DNA of 7,653 nt, taken from contig DFWB01000206.1 of assembly GCA_002380675.1 (NCBI GenBank), forward strand, positions 1 to 7,653, read 5' to 3'. The position numbers were made by a program, and so were the translations under genes. The notes beneath the pieces are model-generated. The model did not search any database. It was not told the origin of the DNA and worked only from the letters and a program-made list of their open reading frames with translations. This DNA is from Akkermansiaceae bacterium UBA4145. Its GTDB lineage: Bacteria > Verrucomicrobiota > Verrucomicrobiia > Verrucomicrobiales > Akkermansiaceae. This document shows, piece after piece, positions 1 through 6,973 of this stretch (the stretch's first letter is position 1; the number at the start of each line of letters is the position of its first letter).

Positions 1-906
1 ACCGAGGTATTCCCCCGTCTCGAATGCTTTGATCGCTTCCTCGTATTGCTGTTGGGCAAAGCACATCTCCATGAGGGCGAGCTGTGCCCGGGCCTTGTAC
101 CTGGGTTGGATTCCGGTGGAGCTGATCGTGCTGTCAAGAAATCCTCGGGCCTTGGCCTCCTGCCCAAGTTTGGCGGCAGAGACCCCTGCAGCAAGAAGGG
201 CCTGAGCGCGCTCTTGTGGGGCCACTGATGGAATGAGAAGCGCTTCGAAAGCTTCAAGAGCCTGCTCGTGTCTGCCTCCACGGGCGTGGAGCTCGCCCAT
301 CGCCAGGCGGGCGTAGTCGCGGTAGGGGTTAGCAGAATCTTTGACGATGTCTCCAAGGCGTGCAATCGCATCCTCGTTTTTGCCGGCCATCTGGAGGCAG
401 CGGGATTCGTAGAAGACGGACTTGTGGGCCAGTTCGTCTTTCCCTGCTTCTCTTGCCGCGACTTTGAAGTAGGGCGCCGCACCCAACCAATCCTGACGAT
501 TGTAAAGCTGGGCAGCCAGACGGTAGGCGGAGAGAGCGACCCACTCGCCGGTTCTGAAGCGCTGTATGAGCGAAGAAAACCCCTGCTCGGCTCCATCTCT
601 GTCACCGGTGAGAAGAAGAGCCATGCTGAGTTTGTAGCTGGCGTTCTGGACCAGTGCCTCTCCTGGCCTATTGGAGAGATACTCTCGAAAGAGGGGGATG
701 GACATCCGAAATGCCCTTCGTTTGTCGTCGAGATCCCGGCTTTTCTCAGCGTAATTGAAATACCGATTGGCGCGGTGGTAGACCTCCGAATCCGTTCCGG
801 GCGGACTGACAATCCCGGGAACCTGAGCCGGAATCAGTTTAATCCCAGCGAGCTGAATCAAGGTCACCACAAGGAGTCGGATGACAGATTTATTTACAAG
901 GTGCAC
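1..906 (-). CDS. Exported TPR-repeat protein, paralogue of its upstream neighbour (partial, C-terminus beyond window)
   Basis: The first 302 codons of this gene are visible; it is open through base 1 and continues outside the window. The chosen start is a GTG at 906-904, which gives a convincing signal peptide: a positively charged start (MHLVNKSVIR), a hydrophobic core (LLVVTLIQLAGI) and a probable cleavage after IPAQ near residue 28. A second in-frame GTG pair 12 codons later would also leave a signal-like N-terminus. No Shine-Dalgarno motif precedes either. The mature part is nearly all helix-turn-helix TPR-like sequence, with recurring A/Y/L/F positions in units of about 34-37 residues (for example EQALEAFEALL near 210-220 and EEAIKAFETGEY near 289-300). 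Residues about 55-302 match residues about 80-310 of the neighbouring TPR protein, including a shared RTG...V..AY block and PYF.VAA. Likely a periplasmic scaffold in the exbB-exbD operon; binding partner unknown. The family is confident, the function is not. Confidence 0.88.
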   Translation of the reverse strand, partial: MHLVNKSVIRLLVVTLIQLAGIKLIPAQVPGIVSPPGTDSEVYHRANRYFNYAEKSRDLDDKRRAFRMSIPLFREYLSNRPGEALVQNASYKLSMALLLTGDRDGAEQGFSSLIQRFRTGEWVALSAYRLAAQLYNRQDWLGAAPYFKVAAREAGKDELAHKSVFYESRCLQMAGKNEDAIARLGDIVKDSANPYRDYARLAMGELHARGGRHEQALEAFEALLIPSVAPQERAQALLAAGVSAAKLGQEAKARGFLDSTISSTGIQPRYKARAQLALMEMCFAQQQYEEAIKAFETGEYLG

Positions 907-942
907 GTTGAAAGCTGAGAGCGTATTTGTGATGGAGGGAGG

Positions 943-3402
943 TTAATCACGGGGATCTGTCTGGGTCTTCTTACGGAGTTCCTCGAGCCGCACCCGGTAA
1001 CCCTGTGCGATCTTCAACGACTCGGGAGTGTCCTTGAGTTTGAGGGCGCTTAAGGCGTGGCCAAGCGCTATCACAGCGATCTCTGGATCTTTGCTGTAGA
1101 GCTCTACGACTGGAACGAAGTACTGGGTCGCGGTGTCAGGATCGCCAAGAGCCATGGCGATTTCTCCCAGTTGCAGGCGCGCCCTTGGGTTAAGATTTCC
1201 CTGGGGTTTCAGAGAAAGACAGGCTTCGGTGGCATTCCTCGCCTGTTCTGTGTTCTCGAGAGCAAGGTGGGCTCGACCTATTAGAAAATGAGTTTCCGCT
1301 TTCCGGTAGTCGTTTTCCTCAACTTGCAGGACAATATTCAGTGGTCGGAGGGACGCCTCATGATTGCCAGATTCCAGAGCACTTCCTCCAGCAGCGCGCC
1401 AAGTGCGCAACTTGGTCTCACTGGGCTCATCCAGAGTAATCGCACGGCTCAGGTACTTCCAGGCCTCATCGTATTTACGGTCATCATGCAGGGCGTTTCC
1501 CAGCCATGCGAAGACAGGTCGTGGTATCTGTTCGTCCCTGTAATCCCTAAGGAGAAGGTCGAGTTCCTGTTGGAGTTCTGCTTTTTCCTGCAGGTGGTAG
1601 TATGCGAGCGCAAGGTGCAAGGTGGAGCTCCGGTGCAGCGAGTCAGTTTTGACCTGCCGTGCCTGCTGGAAGGGCATGATGCATTCAGCGAATCGGTCAA
1701 GACGATAGAGGGACCAACCGAGCCAGAAATGAGAAGTAGCCTGTTTTGCATTCGCCCTTTCCGGGAAATCCGCGAGAAGCCTCAGGTGGCATTGTGCAAA
1801 ACTCTCGAGGGCTTCGAGGCGGGCTTTGCCATCCTCGGACGTATCGATTGTCCTCTTATAAAGAATGGCCTTCTGTGCCCATGCGTATTCCTGTTGCGCG
1901 CCCTGGGCCGTCTGCTTGATCAGCCGGTCAAACTCCTTGTGGGCTGAGTTCGTATCTGCTTTTTCCAGGAAGATTTCCGCTCGATTCACAATTGCGTTAT
2001 TGATCTGAGGATGGCCGGGGTGCTCTGTGATGAAGAGATTGAAGGAGTCCAGGGCCGCCTCCTTGTTTCCCGCCCTCAGCTGTGCGTCAGCCATTCTGTA
2101 GAGCAACCCCGGATGATTTTGTGCAGAAATATGGGTGAGGTCGATGGCTTGGTAGGTTGTCACAGCCAAGGCGAATTGATCGCCTTCGTGGTAGCTTTCC
2201 GCGAGCATGAGGCGGGCGTTGTGAATACGGGGATCGTTCTCATATTTCTTCCCAAATCGTTTGAGAAAGGCCTGGATCTGCTGGGAATGGCCTTCGCCCT
2301 TGGCCCGATATTCCCGGGAAAGAACGAGGTAACTTGCCTCCAGAGCGGTGAGATCGTCAGGTGAAATTGAAGCGAGCTTTCGCAGGAGAGCCGTTGATTT
2401 CTGTTCCTCGCCCAGAGCGGCATAGGACTTGGCTGCAATTTGAAGTCGTCTGCCACGGGGCTCTTTCTTGAGCGGGTAATCGCCTTGCTCGTAGTAGGTG
2501 ATCACGTCTTTGTGCCTGGCTTCCAGGGAGGCTTCACTCATCAGGGCTAGTTGTGACTCCCCATGCCACTGCTCCAGTTCCGGGGTAACCAGAATATCTT
2601 CGAAATACTTCCGGGCAAAATTCCGTTTACCGAGTTTTCGTGCGAGCTGGGCACACTGCAGGATTGCATCCGCCCGCGTCTTTATATCTGTAGACTCTGA
2701 AAGGTGGAGGAAATGGGCAAGTGCCTCCTCGTTCATTCCTTCCTGCAGGTAGTGGTGCGCGAGAACGCGTTCCGCATTGGGCTGATAAGGAGATCCGGTA
2801 TCAGCGAGGATGGCTTTCAGGGCGGAAACGGTCTTTTGTTTTTTCTCCAGTTTTTCAAAACAGAGCGCGCGGATATACAATGCACGATGACGGTAGCTAG
2901 CCTCGTCAGATTCTGAGGCTGCGACCTCGAAAAGGGGTTCTGCTTCTGCATACTGCTCTACCTTGTAATGCTCGAGGGCTCTCTGGTAGGCGGCGGCTCC
3001 GACCAGAGCTCCTGTCCGCCTCAAGGTAAGAACTTCATCCAAGCCTGTAAGGTAGTCCTCCCGGTTGTCGAGTTTCTGGTAGCAGATCGCTCGATAATAT
3101 ACGGCCTTGATTGCATCCGGGTGATCTCTGAACCGCAGGTAGAACCGGTTGAACTGTCGAGCAGCAGCGCTGTAAGTGTCATTCCGGCGACGCAGGTTTG
3201 TAGTCTCTCCTGCTTCCCGATAGGATTGCAGTGCGAGTTCAAACAAATCCTTGGATGGATCTGCCTTCAACGGTTGGTTCCCGGGCGGTAGAGAGGGGGC
3301 AGTTGATGGGCCTTGATCCTGACTCCTTCCTTCACCTGCGAGCAGGAGAGTTACAATCAGCCCAGCCTGGATCAGGGCCGAGAGGTTGTGGAAACTGCGC
3401 AT
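943..3402 (-). CDS. Large exported TPR-repeat protein of the exbB-exbD operon (819 aa)
   Basis: The preferred start is the ATG at 3402-3400, which places a good signal peptide at the N-terminus: MRSFHNLSALIQAG, then a hydrophobic LIVTLLLAG core and likely cleavage near residue 27 before QDQGPS. A TTG at 3462 would add 20 residues in frame and close the gap to exbD from 80 to 20 bases, but would bury the signal peptide. A Pro/Ser-rich linker (about 30-50) is followed by TPR-like helical pairs to the end. The most canonical units lie near residues 431-464, 557-587, 629-660, 702-735 and 739-772. The tail is charged (LEELRKKTQTDPRD). There is no lipobox cysteine and no further membrane segment, so a soluble periplasmic protein is expected. 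TPR arrays bind other proteins or peptidoglycan-associated partners; with ExbB/ExbD just upstream, a role as accessory or partner of that proton-driven motor is the natural inference, but nothing in the sequence proves it. The downstream gene is a paralogue. Confidence 0.88.
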   Translation of the reverse strand: MRSFHNLSALIQAGLIVTLLLAGEGRSQDQGPSTAPSLPPGNQPLKADPSKDLFELALQSYREAGETTNLRRRNDTYSAAARQFNRFYLRFRDHPDAIKAVYYRAICYQKLDNREDYLTGLDEVLTLRRTGALVGAAAYQRALEHYKVEQYAEAEPLFEVAASESDEASYRHRALYIRALCFEKLEKKQKTVSALKAILADTGSPYQPNAERVLAHHYLQEGMNEEALAHFLHLSESTDIKTRADAILQCAQLARKLGKRNFARKYFEDILVTPELEQWHGESQLALMSEASLEARHKDVITYYEQGDYPLKKEPRGRRLQIAAKSYAALGEEQKSTALLRKLASISPDDLTALEASYLVLSREYRAKGEGHSQQIQAFLKRFGKKYENDPRIHNARLMLAESYHEGDQFALAVTTYQAIDLTHISAQNHPGLLYRMADAQLRAGNKEAALDSFNLFITEHPGHPQINNAIVNRAEIFLEKADTNSAHKEFDRLIKQTAQGAQQEYAWAQKAILYKRTIDTSEDGKARLEALESFAQCHLRLLADFPERANAKQATSHFWLGWSLYRLDRFAECIMPFQQARQVKTDSLHRSSTLHLALAYYHLQEKAELQQELDLLLRDYRDEQIPRPVFAWLGNALHDDRKYDEAWKYLSRAITLDEPSETKLRTWRAAGGSALESGNHEASLRPLNIVLQVEENDYRKAETHFLIGRAHLALENTEQARNATEACLSLKPQGNLNPRARLQLGEIAMALGDPDTATQYFVPVVELYSKDPEIAVIALGHALSALKLKDTPESLKIAQGYRVRLEELRKKTQTDPRD

Positions 3403-3482
3403 GAGAGGGAAGGACTGTAACCTTGGACCGGAAAAGATCGGCGGAAAAATGCTTAACTTCAAGCATTCATGGCCAATTAGGG

Positions 3483-3893
3483 TCAGTTAGGTCTCCGAGT
3501 AGCGAAGGAAATATTCCAGATACCCGCCTTTTGGCAAATATCGATCACTCCCATGAGCGTCTGGTAAGTGATTTCCCCGTCGCCCCGCAATCTCACCGGC
3601 TGGTTCTGATAGACTTCAACGATTGCACGAAGCTTGGTAAGCAGTTCCTGTTCGGTGAGAACCTCGCCATTGATTACCAGTTCGCCGCTTTGACGGATAT
3701 TCACATTGATCTCACTGATAGCCCGGGTTTCCTCCTTGCCCTGACTGGAGGTCGGAACCTTTACCTTGCTGTCCTGTTCCGAGCGGGAGAATTGCCATGT
3801 TACGAGAAAGAAAATCAGAAGCAGAAAAACGATATCAATCATGGGCGCCAGTTGAATGACGCTCTCGGGAGGTTTTGGAGACTTGAATTTCAT
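3483..3893 (-). CDS. exbD: ExbD/TolR-family biopolymer transport protein
   Basis: A 136-residue protein of usual ExbD size. A short cytoplasmic N-terminus (MKFKSPKPPESVIQLAP) leads into one transmembrane helix (about 18-35, MIDIVFLLLIFFLVTWQF). Asp20 in the APMIDIVF motif corresponds to the membrane aspartate that carries protons in ExbD/TolR (Asp25 in E. coli ExbD). The periplasmic domain follows, with the family's INVNIRQSGELVINGE strand pair, a RLRGDGEITYQTLMGVID segment, and the closing AGIWNISFAT strand. With ExbB it forms the inner-membrane motor that converts proton flow into movement of a periplasmic partner. It starts 21 bases after the exbB stop, which indicates co-transcription; a purine stretch AAGGCGG lies about 11 bases before the ATG and may be a distant ribosome binding site. 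ExbD and TolR cannot be separated firmly from sequence alone; no TonB or TolA is nearby. Confidence 0.93.
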   Translation of the reverse strand: MKFKSPKPPESVIQLAPMIDIVFLLLIFFLVTWQFSRSEQDSKVKVPTSSQGKEETRAISEINVNIRQSGELVINGEVLTEQELLTKLRAIVEVYQNQPVRLRGDGEITYQTLMGVIDICQKAGIWNISFATRRPN

Positions 3894-3914
3894 CCTGCAA
3901 GTGACCGCCTTGTA

Positions 3915-4757
3915 TCACGCGCCTGGCAGGTCCGACTGACCGGGACGGGCAGGAGCCGGTCTTTGACTCCGGGGTATCTGGTATGTATCTGCGGGTTCTG
4001 GCGCCGGCGCTTTCTTCTCAGGTCGGTAGCGTTCCGACTGCTGGAACTGGGATCCCAGAAGAGCGAGAAGGTGCGTTGCTGCAGCCTCCAGCTCGGTGAG
4101 GTAGCGTTGAACCCGACCCCGAAATACGGAGTAGAAAATCATCGCGAGGATCCCTATGGAGAGTCCGCTCGCAGTAGTTACGAGGGCCTCAGCGACCCCG
4201 CCTGCAAGTTTCATCTGGCGCACTACTTCAACGTTTCCAGTGTTAATTTCGAGAAAGGCTCGAATCATGCCGAATACGGTTCCCAGCAGGCCGACCATCG
4301 GCGCGATTGCTCCAATATCCGCCAGGTAGCTGATGCGTTGATTGAGGGTGCTGGCCTGGCGGGACCCCTCGGCCTCTGCCACATCCCGAATCTCGTTAAA
4401 TTTCGCCTCCGGGTTCTTTGTAATAAAATCGAAGGTTTTCTGGGTAATACGAGCAATGCATTCGCCTCTCCGGTGGGCATACCCAGCCAGACCAAGGTAG
4501 TCGCGCTTTCGAATAAGGCTCTCTGCAACGCGCATGAATTGATCATTGACCACGTTGCGACGATGAATCGTGAAAAAAAGCAGAAGGATAAGAACGAGGG
4601 CCCCGATAGAGAGGGCTCCAAGTGGCCACATCATCAGCCCTCCCTCCTTGATGATTTCGAGGATGTTGACTTTCGTTGTGTCTCCCGGCTCTTCTGCTCC
4701 CAGAGCGGCGCCAGTGGCTGCCAGCAAGGAGAGGACAAAGAGCAGAGTGCGGTTCAT
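3915..4757 (-). CDS. exbB: MotA/TolQ/ExbB-family proton channel protein with N-terminal signal peptide
   Basis: The preferred ATG at 4757-4755 gives 280 residues. The N-terminus looks like a cleavable signal peptide (MNRTLLFVLSLLAATGAALG, then A|EEPGD near residue 21), followed by a short periplasmic stretch and three membrane helices: about 43-64 (WPLGALSIGALVLILLLFF), 142-168 and 188-212. The family signature is clear: GAIAPMVGLLGTVFGMIRAF in helix 2 and the AEALVTTASGLSIGI segment in helix 3, the region that lines the channel around ExbD. The cytoplasmic loop between helices 1 and 2 is rich in charged residues. The last 40 residues form a Pro/Ala/Arg-rich tail (KKAPAPEPADTYQIPRSQR), not typical of E. 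coli ExbB. It is the first gene of the operon exbB-exbD-TPR-TPR. A GTG 29 codons upstream (4844) extends the frame but adds polar sequence ahead of the signal peptide, so it was rejected. No Shine-Dalgarno motif is visible. Confidence 0.93.
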   Translation of the reverse strand: MNRTLLFVLSLLAATGAALGAEEPGDTTKVNILEIIKEGGLMMWPLGALSIGALVLILLLFFTIHRRNVVNDQFMRVAESLIRKRDYLGLAGYAHRRGECIARITQKTFDFITKNPEAKFNEIRDVAEAEGSRQASTLNQRISYLADIGAIAPMVGLLGTVFGMIRAFLEINTGNVEVVRQMKLAGGVAEALVTTASGLSIGILAMIFYSVFRGRVQRYLTELEAAATHLLALLGSQFQQSERYRPEKKAPAPEPADTYQIPRSQRPAPARPGQSDLPGA

Positions 4758-4768
4758 AGAGCGACACG

Positions 4769-4796
4769 ACTGTATCTGCTCGATATCAACGTTCAA
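4769..4796 (-). promoter_or_regulatory. Candidate promoter for the exbB-exbD-TPR operon
   Basis: On the minus strand TTGAAC (4796-4791) and TACAGT (4774-4769) are separated by 16 bases; each matches four of six sigma-70 consensus positions. The -10-like box ends 11 bases before the preferred exbB ATG, so a transcript from here would have almost no leader. This is a pattern match only, and promoters further upstream in the divergent region remain possible. Confidence 0.25.
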
Positions 4797-4839
4797 GCAC
4801 GGGGGCTGCTGTTCAGGCGCATAATCATGCCTCAAATCT

Positions 4840-4863
4840 AGCACTCAGGGGCTTCAGGGTGCT
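4840..4863. repeat. Short inverted repeat in the divergent exbB/uvrC intergenic region
   Basis: AGCAC at 4840-4844 is mirrored by GTGCT at 4859-4863. Counting a U-G pair, the stem extends to seven pairs (AGCACTC against GGGTGCT) around a 10-base loop. No T-tract follows on either strand, so it is not an obvious terminator. It sits between the two candidate promoters and could be an operator or simply chance. Confidence 0.3.
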
Positions 4864-4915
4864 GATTTTGGTATTCTTGCTGGTAATACGCCCTCCTTGT
4901 CTTGATGTCGTCTCT

Positions 4916-4943
4916 TTGCGTTGGCTCTTGTTTGCGCTAAAAT
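4916..4943 (+). promoter_or_regulatory. Candidate promoter for uvrC
   Basis: TAAAAT at 4938-4943 is a good -10 match (five of six). The best -35 at a proper distance is TTGCGT at 4916-4921, a 16-base spacing but only three of six matches. The -10 box ends 11 bases before the preferred uvrC ATG, implying a very short leader or a true start at the next ATG (4973). No LexA-type operator was recognised here. Confidence 0.3.
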
Positions 4944-4954
4944 GCAGGCGAGAG

Positions 4955-6511
4955 ATGACAGCGCGTCCAGACATGAGAGCCCGGCTTGGGGATGTCCCGC
5001 ACCAGCCGGGTGTTTACCTCATGCTGGACCGGCTTGGATCAGTGATCTACGTGGGAAAAGCCCGTGACCTCCGGAAGCGACTGGGAAACCATTTCATGCC
5101 CTCGAGGAAACAGAGCGCAGATCACAAGACCCGGGCTCTCCTTGACGCGATATGGGATTTTGAGGTGCACCTTGTTCGAAATGAGCAAGAGGCACTGCTG
5201 TTGGAGGGGAAGCTGATCAAGCAGTATCGGCCGAGATACAATGTCAGCTTTCGTGACGATAAGCGCTTTCTGCTCGCGAAGATTAATCCTTCGGACCCTT
5301 GGCCCCGTTTTGTTCTGACCCGCCTTAAAAAGGATGATGGCGCGCGCTATTTTGGTCCGTTTGCTCACTCAGGTGCCTTGCGCGGTACAATCGCATGGTT
5401 AAATAAGGAGTTTGGGCTTCGGAGTTGCCGGAGCAGAGAACCGGGGGAAAAAGAGCATAAGCATTGCAGCGCGGACGTGATACGGAACTGCAGCGCTCCT
5501 TGTATCGGAAGTATCAGCCGGGATGCTTACCTTGAACAGGTGGAGCAGGCGAGTGCCTTGCTGGAGGGGCGGGGGAGGAGAGAACGTTTGAAGTCTCTGG
5601 TCGAAGAGATGGAGAAAGCGGCGGCCCGTATGGATTTTGAGCGAGCGGCCCGATTAAGAGATATCGTGCAAAATCTGGAGCGGACTCTCAATCCGACTCG
5701 ACAGTTTTCAAGAGGCCGGGGAGTTCCTACCACCGTGAAGCCAGTAGATGATCTGGCGGAGCTGGCAGAACTGCTCCAACTTCCTGCTTCACCAACGGTG
5801 ATGGAATGTTTCGATATTTCCAATGTCAGCAGTAGTCATATCGTCGGCTCCATGGTGCGGTTCGTTGACGGAGTGCCGGACAACCAGAATTATCGACGCT
5901 ATCGAGTAAGAACAGTTGAGGGACAGGATGACTTTGCGAGCATGGCGGAAGTAATTAGACGGCGCTACGCTCGTATCCTTCAGCAGGGAGCGAGGGCAAA
6001 CCCTGAGGCGGTGGATAGTCAGGAAAGTGTCATGGAATCCATGCGCCGCCTCGCACAAGAGGGTAGGGCACCTATTACCCTGCCCGATCTTGTCATCGTG
6101 GATGGGGGAAAGGGTCAGCTGAGTTCGGCAACGGGCGAGTTACAGCGCCTTGGACTTCATGAATTGCCGATTATTGGACTGGCAAAGCGACGAGAGGAAA
6201 TTTTTCGGCCTGGTGAAAGCAATCCCCTCGTGCTGAGTCACGAGCTTGGCGCACTCAAACTCCTTCAGCGAATTCGCGATGAAGCCCACCGCTGCGCCAA
6301 TAATTATAATGAGCTCCTCTTTCGCAAGCGAATGAAGGAGTCCCTACTGGACGATTGTCCCGGGGTCTCTCCAAAACGGAAAGCTACTCTTCTTGCAGAG
6401 TTTGGCTCTGTGAGCCGGATTCGTGGAAAAAGCGCGGAAGAGATTGCTGTCCTTCCGGGGATCTCCCTGCGCTCTGCCGAGGCCATGCTGAAGTGGCTGA
6501 ACCGAGAGTAG
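4955..6511 (+). CDS. uvrC: UvrABC excinuclease subunit C, shortened form (518 aa)
   Basis: UvrC makes both incisions around damaged DNA after UvrA/UvrB recognition. From the ATG at 4955, the GIY-YIG nuclease domain that cuts 3' of the lesion comes first: GVY at 19-21, IYVGKA at 31-36, Arg42, Glu84 (in EALLLEGKLI) and Asn96 (PRYN). A four-cysteine cluster follows (Cys158, 171, 179, 183; spacing x12, x7, x3), matching the family's iron-sulfur site. The UVR motif that contacts UvrB is at about 214-249. The RNase H-like domain that cuts 5' of the lesion keeps ECFDIS (Asp287), GQDDFASM (Asp325/326), VIVDGGKGQL (Asp383) and RDEAH (His445). Two helix-hairpin-helix motifs close the protein (about 462-518). 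Typical UvrC has about 600 residues; here the UVR-to-catalytic-domain segment is much reduced, while about 35 extra residues (about 343-376) precede the VDGG motif. A GTG at 4859 would add 32 hydrophobic residues and was rejected; the ATG at 4973 is an alternative. GGCGAG upstream is a weak ribosome site. Confidence 0.96.
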   Translation: MTARPDMRARLGDVPHQPGVYLMLDRLGSVIYVGKARDLRKRLGNHFMPSRKQSADHKTRALLDAIWDFEVHLVRNEQEALLLEGKLIKQYRPRYNVSFRDDKRFLLAKINPSDPWPRFVLTRLKKDDGARYFGPFAHSGALRGTIAWLNKEFGLRSCRSREPGEKEHKHCSADVIRNCSAPCIGSISRDAYLEQVEQASALLEGRGRRERLKSLVEEMEKAAARMDFERAARLRDIVQNLERTLNPTRQFSRGRGVPTTVKPVDDLAELAELLQLPASPTVMECFDISNVSSSHIVGSMVRFVDGVPDNQNYRRYRVRTVEGQDDFASMAEVIRRRYARILQQGARANPEAVDSQESVMESMRRLAQEGRAPITLPDLVIVDGGKGQLSSATGELQRLGLHELPIIGLAKRREEIFRPGESNPLVLSHELGALKLLQRIRDEAHRCANNYNELLFRKRMKESLLDDCPGVSPKRKATLLAEFGSVSRIRGKSAEEIAVLPGISLRSAEAMLKWLNRE

Positions 6512-6550
6512 GGCCTTTTGCCTGGGCGTCGCCTTCTCACTCCGGGGGCC

Positions 6551-6973
6551 TCAATCGGGCGCCCCAGTAAAATCCAGAGCTCGTTGCTTCATTTGGATAG
6601 CCATGAGATTGAGGGCGTTGGCCCGCGTGGGGGCAAGATGCTCCTTGAGTCCCGTTTTCTCTATGAAGGCGAAATCCGCAGTGAGGATGTTCTCCGGAGA
6701 TTCACCATCCAGAAAGTGGATGAAGAGAGCGATCATTCCCTTGGTGATTTGAGAGTCGGAATCAGCCCTGTAGTGAACACCTCCATCTTCGAAACAGGCC
6801 TCCAGCCAGACCTGCGACTGACAGCCTTCAATGAGCTTGTCCTCGGTTTTGCTTTCCGGGGGCATCTCAGTCAGCTGCCTCCCGAGACTGATGACGTATT
6901 CGTAGCGCTCGGTCCAATCCTGAAAAAGGCTCAAGTCCTTGAGTAGCTGTTCCTGGCGTTCGTTGATGGTCAT
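6551..6973 (-). CDS. sufE: SufE-family sulfur acceptor for cysteine desulfurase
   Basis: A 140-residue protein, close to the usual SufE length. It accepts the persulfide sulfur from SufS and raises its desulfurase activity, delivering sulfur for iron-sulfur cluster building in the cytoplasm. The acceptor site is in the EGCQSQVWLEACFEDG motif; counting from the ATG at 6973, the cysteine is Cys51, the same position as in E. coli SufE. The conserved start of the fold (LLKDLSLFQDWTERYEYVISLG) and the C-terminal LAPTRANALNLMAIQMKQ helix are also present. A TTG two codons earlier (6979) is possible but less likely. No Shine-Dalgarno motif is seen. It begins 36 bases after the sufS stop, so the two are probably co-transcribed. 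It ends 39 bases from the convergent uvrC stop. CsdE is a close relative that cannot be fully excluded, but a sufS-type partner favours SufE. Confidence 0.95.
   Translation of the reverse strand: MTINERQEQLLKDLSLFQDWTERYEYVISLGRQLTEMPPESKTEDKLIEGCQSQVWLEACFEDGGVHYRADSDSQITKGMIALFIHFLDGESPENILTADFAFIEKTGLKEHLAPTRANALNLMAIQMKQRALDFTGAPD

Noticed and set aside
268..918. 216-codon open frame on the plus strand
   Set aside because: It lies antisense to the partial TPR gene, whose minus-strand frame is open from 906 to base 1 with a signal peptide and paralogy to its neighbour.
1288..1947. 219-codon plus-strand frame inside the large TPR gene, and several smaller ones
   Set aside because: They are antisense to a continuous 819-codon TPR frame and show no recognisable protein features.
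3423..4841. 472-codon open frame on the plus strand
   Set aside because: It is antisense to exbB and exbD, whose motifs are unmistakable. The translation shows no family pattern, so it is a shadow frame.
4859..4954. Hydrophobic N-terminal extension of uvrC from a GTG at 4859
   Set aside because: UvrC is cytoplasmic and its family begins a few residues before the GVY motif. The extension runs through the intergenic region and candidate promoter.
6545..6565. GGGGC/GCCCC inverted repeat between uvrC and sufE as a terminator
   Set aside because: The stem has only five pairs with an 11-base loop, it overlaps the sufE end, and no T-tract follows on either strand.
6518..6946. 142-codon plus-strand frame overlapping sufE
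   Set aside because: SufE on the opposite strand has its conserved GCQSQVW motif and correct length; the plus frame has no family resemblance.
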